From Dacryopinax spathularia (taxonomy: Eukaryota; Basidiomycota; Dacrymycetes; Dacrymycetales; Dacrymycetaceae), in assembly GCA_037974965.1 (NCBI GenBank), contig JBBPFI010000001.1, positions 1,364,001 through 1,428,000 of the forward strand: DNA of 64,000 nucleotides. Direction: 5' to 3'. The notes beneath the pieces were generated by a model, which did not search any database, was not told the DNA's origin, and saw only the letters and a list, made by a program, of their open reading frames with translations. Shown one piece after another: positions 61,038 to 64,000 of the stretch. The position numbers and the translations under genes were made by a program. Numbering within the stretch: position 1 is the stretch's first letter; each line of letters starts with the position of its first letter.

Positions 61038-63012
61038 TCAGTTCCGCACTACATAGCTATTGGCATTGAAGAAGTCGCACTGAGGACTGGCGTCAAAATC
61101 GGTGACGATGCCCATGGAGGCGTAAGTGACGTCCATTGCCAGGAAGCCGGATCCATCGTTGTAGGCGCTCCAATAAGGCTTGGGGATCTCCGTGAATGAG
61201 ATCTCGTTGGGGTTCAAGCAAATGGTGAAGGACAGGTACCAGTCCTTCATGATTGGGCCCGTATTGATGGCTTGCACCGAGTGAGAAAGGATGTAAACTG
61301 AAGCGAGGACGACTCACCGTCGTTGTGGGCACTGTATAAATACTGGCCAGTAGCACCATGCTCCTCCGTACCAGCGTAGAACAAGAGCTTGTAAGCGGGC
61401 AAGCCAGCATCGGCAACCGCCTTTGCCATGTAATACGCAGGGCAATCGATGATGAAGTCACCGAACCACTGAGCACGATGATAGAACGTGCTGTTGTAAG
61501 CAGACTCCGGATAAAGCTCATACAAGCGGTTGATGAATGACGTTCCGGCATATGGGAAGAGCTTCTTGAGATCGGCAAGTTCTTCGCTCTGCGTAGTCAT
61601 AGATCGGTTGGAGAAGACCACACCTATGGACGTGTCAGATGCGTCTGTATGCAAGGAGTGCGGCTCTGACCTTCCTGGAGAGGAGATGAGCATGCTTCTT
61701 CAATATGAGAGCGAGGTACTCACGTATCCATCCCGGTTTACCAACAACGGCACCTTGGTGAAATGGCCTTGCTTGAACTCATTCGAGGGAAGATCACGGA
61801 TTGTCACCAAGTCCACCGTCGGCCCGAAGTAGAAGTCGCCGTATGCATAGGATCCCGCCGCGTACGCATCAACATAGACCTGCTGGCTCGCAATAGCGAG
61901 GGCGGTCTCGTTCAATGCACGCAGACATGCGAGAGTGTCGCAGCCGGAAGTTGTCAAGAGTTGACGGAATTGAATCTCGGCCTGGGATTCGTTCTTGAAT
62001 GGCTGCCACCAGGGATATTCTGCACAAGCGCGAGAGTCAGAAGCAGATTCAGACAGGATGGAGGCGGAGCTACCGGCTATTGCGGCGCGGAATGGCGGGT
62101 TCGCCACACCACCGTATAAGATCATCTGGGATCACATAAGAACAGTTCACCACGCAAGATGCTATCTTGCCTGTGACATGACCGATCCACCGCCTGCACT
62201 TCCTCCGATGATCGTGATCTTGCTGCTATCACCACCGAACGAAGACGCGTATCGTGCTACCCACTCGATGGCTGCCCGTTGGTCGAGAAGCCCAGCATTG
62301 GCGACACCATTCTGCCTGATTTCGTAGCTCGACATGAAACCATATACGGAAAGACGATATTGAATAGCCACATAGATGATGTTGCCTTTGGATTGCTGGA
62401 TCAGATAATCTCCAGGGCTTCCGTCACCGTTGCCTTCGGTATATCCTGACAACCATATATGTCAAGAACCCCACAAATCAAAGAGGGATCTGCCTACCTC
62501 CTCCGTGAATCTGGAGAAGAATGGGCAGGGACGCGTGGGCGGGGTTCGCGGGAGCCTGAATGTTTAGCAGGAGACAGTCCTCAGAGCCAGCAGGCGGCAG
62601 AGCGTAGCTCCCGTTCCCCGCCCAAAAGGGTACACCTTGGGTACATTCAGGTCTGTTAGTTGCCGTAAGGTTTCTGGTTCGGCTTAGGACAGAGATCATT
62701 ACCCGACGACTCCAGCGTAGATAGCGCCTTGAGCTGAATAGTTGTTGTTTAGCTCAATGGCTTGAGGAGGCTGCCAACGCAAATTGCCAGTAGGCTGAGC
62801 CAATCGAATAAGAACGTCAACTTATACGTGATCGACTAGAGTGAACTCACTGCCTGGGCATACCGAATCCCGTACCAGGAATTAACGCCAGACGATGCGT
62901 TGTAGACACCTTCATACGTCGCATAGGGAAGGTTGAGGAGAGGTCCACCCCAAGCGCGAACGAGAGGCAGTCCAGCGACAACGGCCGTCAAGATGAGGTT
63001 TCCGATGCCCAT
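61038..63012 (-). CDS. Secreted type-B carboxylesterase/lipase (array member 2)
   Basis: A paralogue of the gene to its left, about 524 residues. Exons: 62851-63012, 62703-62794, 62498-62652, 62171-62445, 62074-62125, 61724-62019, 61671-61674, 61318-61623, 61038-61270. A start nine codons upstream (63039) is in frame, but the signal peptide reads best from MGIGNLILTAVVAGLPLVRA. Signatures: SEDCLLLNIQAP, LLQIHGGGYTEG, LDQRAAIEWVARYASSFGGD, IGGSAGGGSVMSQ (Ser nucleophile). The catalytic glutamate is in DGYEGVVFSN, its codon lying on a 4-nt exon (GAAG). The histidine is likely in EEHGATGQY. The intron after exon 4 begins with GC. It lacks three introns present in member 1 and has one that member 1 lacks. 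Confidence 0.88.
61671..61674 (-). other. 4-nt microexon of carboxylesterase 2
   Basis: The bases GAAG lie between CTCCAG and GTCAGA, with 49- and 47-nt introns on either side. Without it the flanking exons are out of frame with each other (TAC in phase 0 and GT GTG GTC). Its codon GAA gives the family's catalytic glutamate. Confidence 0.8.
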
Positions 63013-63673
63013 AATACACAATGTCGACGAGTGCTGCACAGTTCTGGCTCAAAGCGTGCAAGCCTGCCGATTGCGAGGCTGCCATGGCGGCCAGTTATAT
63101 ACCACTGGTCGAGGAAGATTCCAAGAGCCCGGGAAGACAGTTCAGACGGTCGGATATTCCAGCCGATAACCGCACATCCGAGAGGAAGTGACAAGCTCGC
63201 GTTCAGGGAAGAATGTGCTTAGCATGACAATCGTTGTAGAACCCATGATAGCACTAGCATCGGCACGACAAGGAAGGGACGGGAAGGGACAGTCGTCCTC
63301 CGCGTTCGCATTGAAACTGATTCCACGGATGCATCTAACGCGGAATGATGAGCTTCCTTGCTTCTCAAAGTTGACGGGCTTCCTCGACAGGGAGTGCTAG
63401 GCACCTCTGTCATTCTGGCTGTTGGTTCGCCCTGCAGGTCACGGGCACATCCATCCCGCTTTCTTCACTCCGAGTTGTGCCGCAAGTTTGAATGGAGAAG
63501 ATCACGAGGGGACCGGAGCCCCACCAAGGCTTCAAGGAGGTCGAGGCAAGGTCCTCAACGTAACCTTTGCCGGCTCGGCATACATGAGCGGCATATCCGC
63601 TCACTTCATTGTTAGATGTATTCATCGGGCGAGTTCGGGTGACAATGTTTGTCATTGTTGAGGAATATGACAA
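63013..63673. other. Intergenic region between carboxylesterases 2 and 3
   Basis: About 660 bp; promoter of array member 2 and 3' flank of member 3. No gene recognised. Confidence 0.5.
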
Positions 63674-63954
63674 TCAATTGAATACAGACAAACTTTGTCC
63701 ATGCCAGAAATCGCACTTCGGCGAGGCATCAAAATCCTCCACCACTCCGATCTCCGTATAGTTTACGTCCATGACATTGAAGTCGAAGTTGCCACTCATG
63801 TAAGCAGGCCAGTACGGCTTGCTCACATTTGACCATGATTGGACATTCGGGTCAAGATGGGTGGTGAACGAAAGCCACCAGTCTTTCATTGCGTTTCCAA
63901 GAGTGATGTTCGCGCCGGGTCCCGGTACGTTGTCTCCGGGAATAGTGGCAGACC
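63674..63954 (-). CDS. Type-B carboxylesterase (array member 3), last exon only
   Basis: Only the last exon is visible; the gene continues beyond the right window end through an intron whose acceptor (GTTTAG) lies at 63955-63960. The 93-residue segment aligns with the C-termini of members 1 and 2: AMKDWWLSFTTHLDPNVQSW, KPYWPAYMSGNF, DVNYTEIGVVEDFDASPKCD. The exon boundary near SATIPGDNV falls where member 2 also has its last intron but member 1 does not. No catalytic residue is in this part. Confidence 0.85.
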
Positions 63955-64000
63955 CTAAACGAGCAAGGTTAGTTCCTCTGAATACACAGTCGTATCTGAT

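Overview
This window reads as nuclear DNA from an intron-rich basidiomycete fungus, most likely Agaricomycotina. The genes are eukaryotic and densely packed (about 30 in 64 kb). Most coding exons are split by many short introns of 45-60 nt with GTACGT/GTGCGT/GTRAGT-type donors and CTRAC/CTGAC branch points. Gene families such as a fungal Zn2Cys6 regulator, EFR3, a KAP120-type importin, PAF-acetylhydrolase and type-B carboxylesterases also point to a fungus. I cannot name a species. No transposon, virus-like element, CRISPR, rRNA or tRNA was recognised.

Layout, left to right (+/- is strand): C-terminal part of a fungal transcription factor with a poly-Gln tail (+); SET-domain lysine methyltransferase (-); VPS52 (+); EFR3 (-); alpha/beta hydrolase (-); vacuolar aspartic protease PEP4 (-); PUB-domain protein (+); ZC3H3/Red5-type CCCH protein (-); alpha-tubulin (-); glutaminyl-tRNA synthetase (-); PAF-acetylhydrolase (-); NDUFA9-like SDR (+); KAP120/importin-11 (-); SLX4 (+); small BRCT protein (-); folylpolyglutamate synthase (+); PEX2 (-); ER-type Hsp90 ending in HDEL (-); EMC10 (+); LOA1/VPS66-like acyltransferase (-); a 2.7-kb gene-poor stretch; an orphan proline-rich protein (+); F-box protein (-); EMP24 (-); RanBP1 (+); cactin (+); a Zn2Cys6 transcription factor (-); and a tandem array of three secreted type-B carboxylesterases (-), the last cut by the window end.

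Most of the window is ordinary housekeeping DNA: secretory pathway (VPS52, EMP24, ER Hsp90, EMC10, EFR3), nuclear transport and RNA (KAP120, RanBP1, CCCH protein, cactin), genome maintenance (SLX4, BRCT protein), and organelle functions (PEX2, FPGS, PEP4). The accessory part is the right end, where a regulator sits beside the carboxylesterase array. Exon models were built by hand from splice-site motifs, frame continuity and family conservation. Every model listed with exons keeps frame across all junctions, but none has transcript support.

The most unusual signals are splicing features. Microexons of 3 and 4 nt carry the codon for the catalytic glutamate of two carboxylesterases. A 4-nt exon sits in alpha-tubulin. 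Three consecutive introns in the CCCH gene are frame-preserving and free of stops. FPGS has two in-frame starts, the longer adding a mitochondrial-type leader. The ER Hsp90 with HDEL is unexpected for a fungus and shares a promoter with another ER gene, EMC10.
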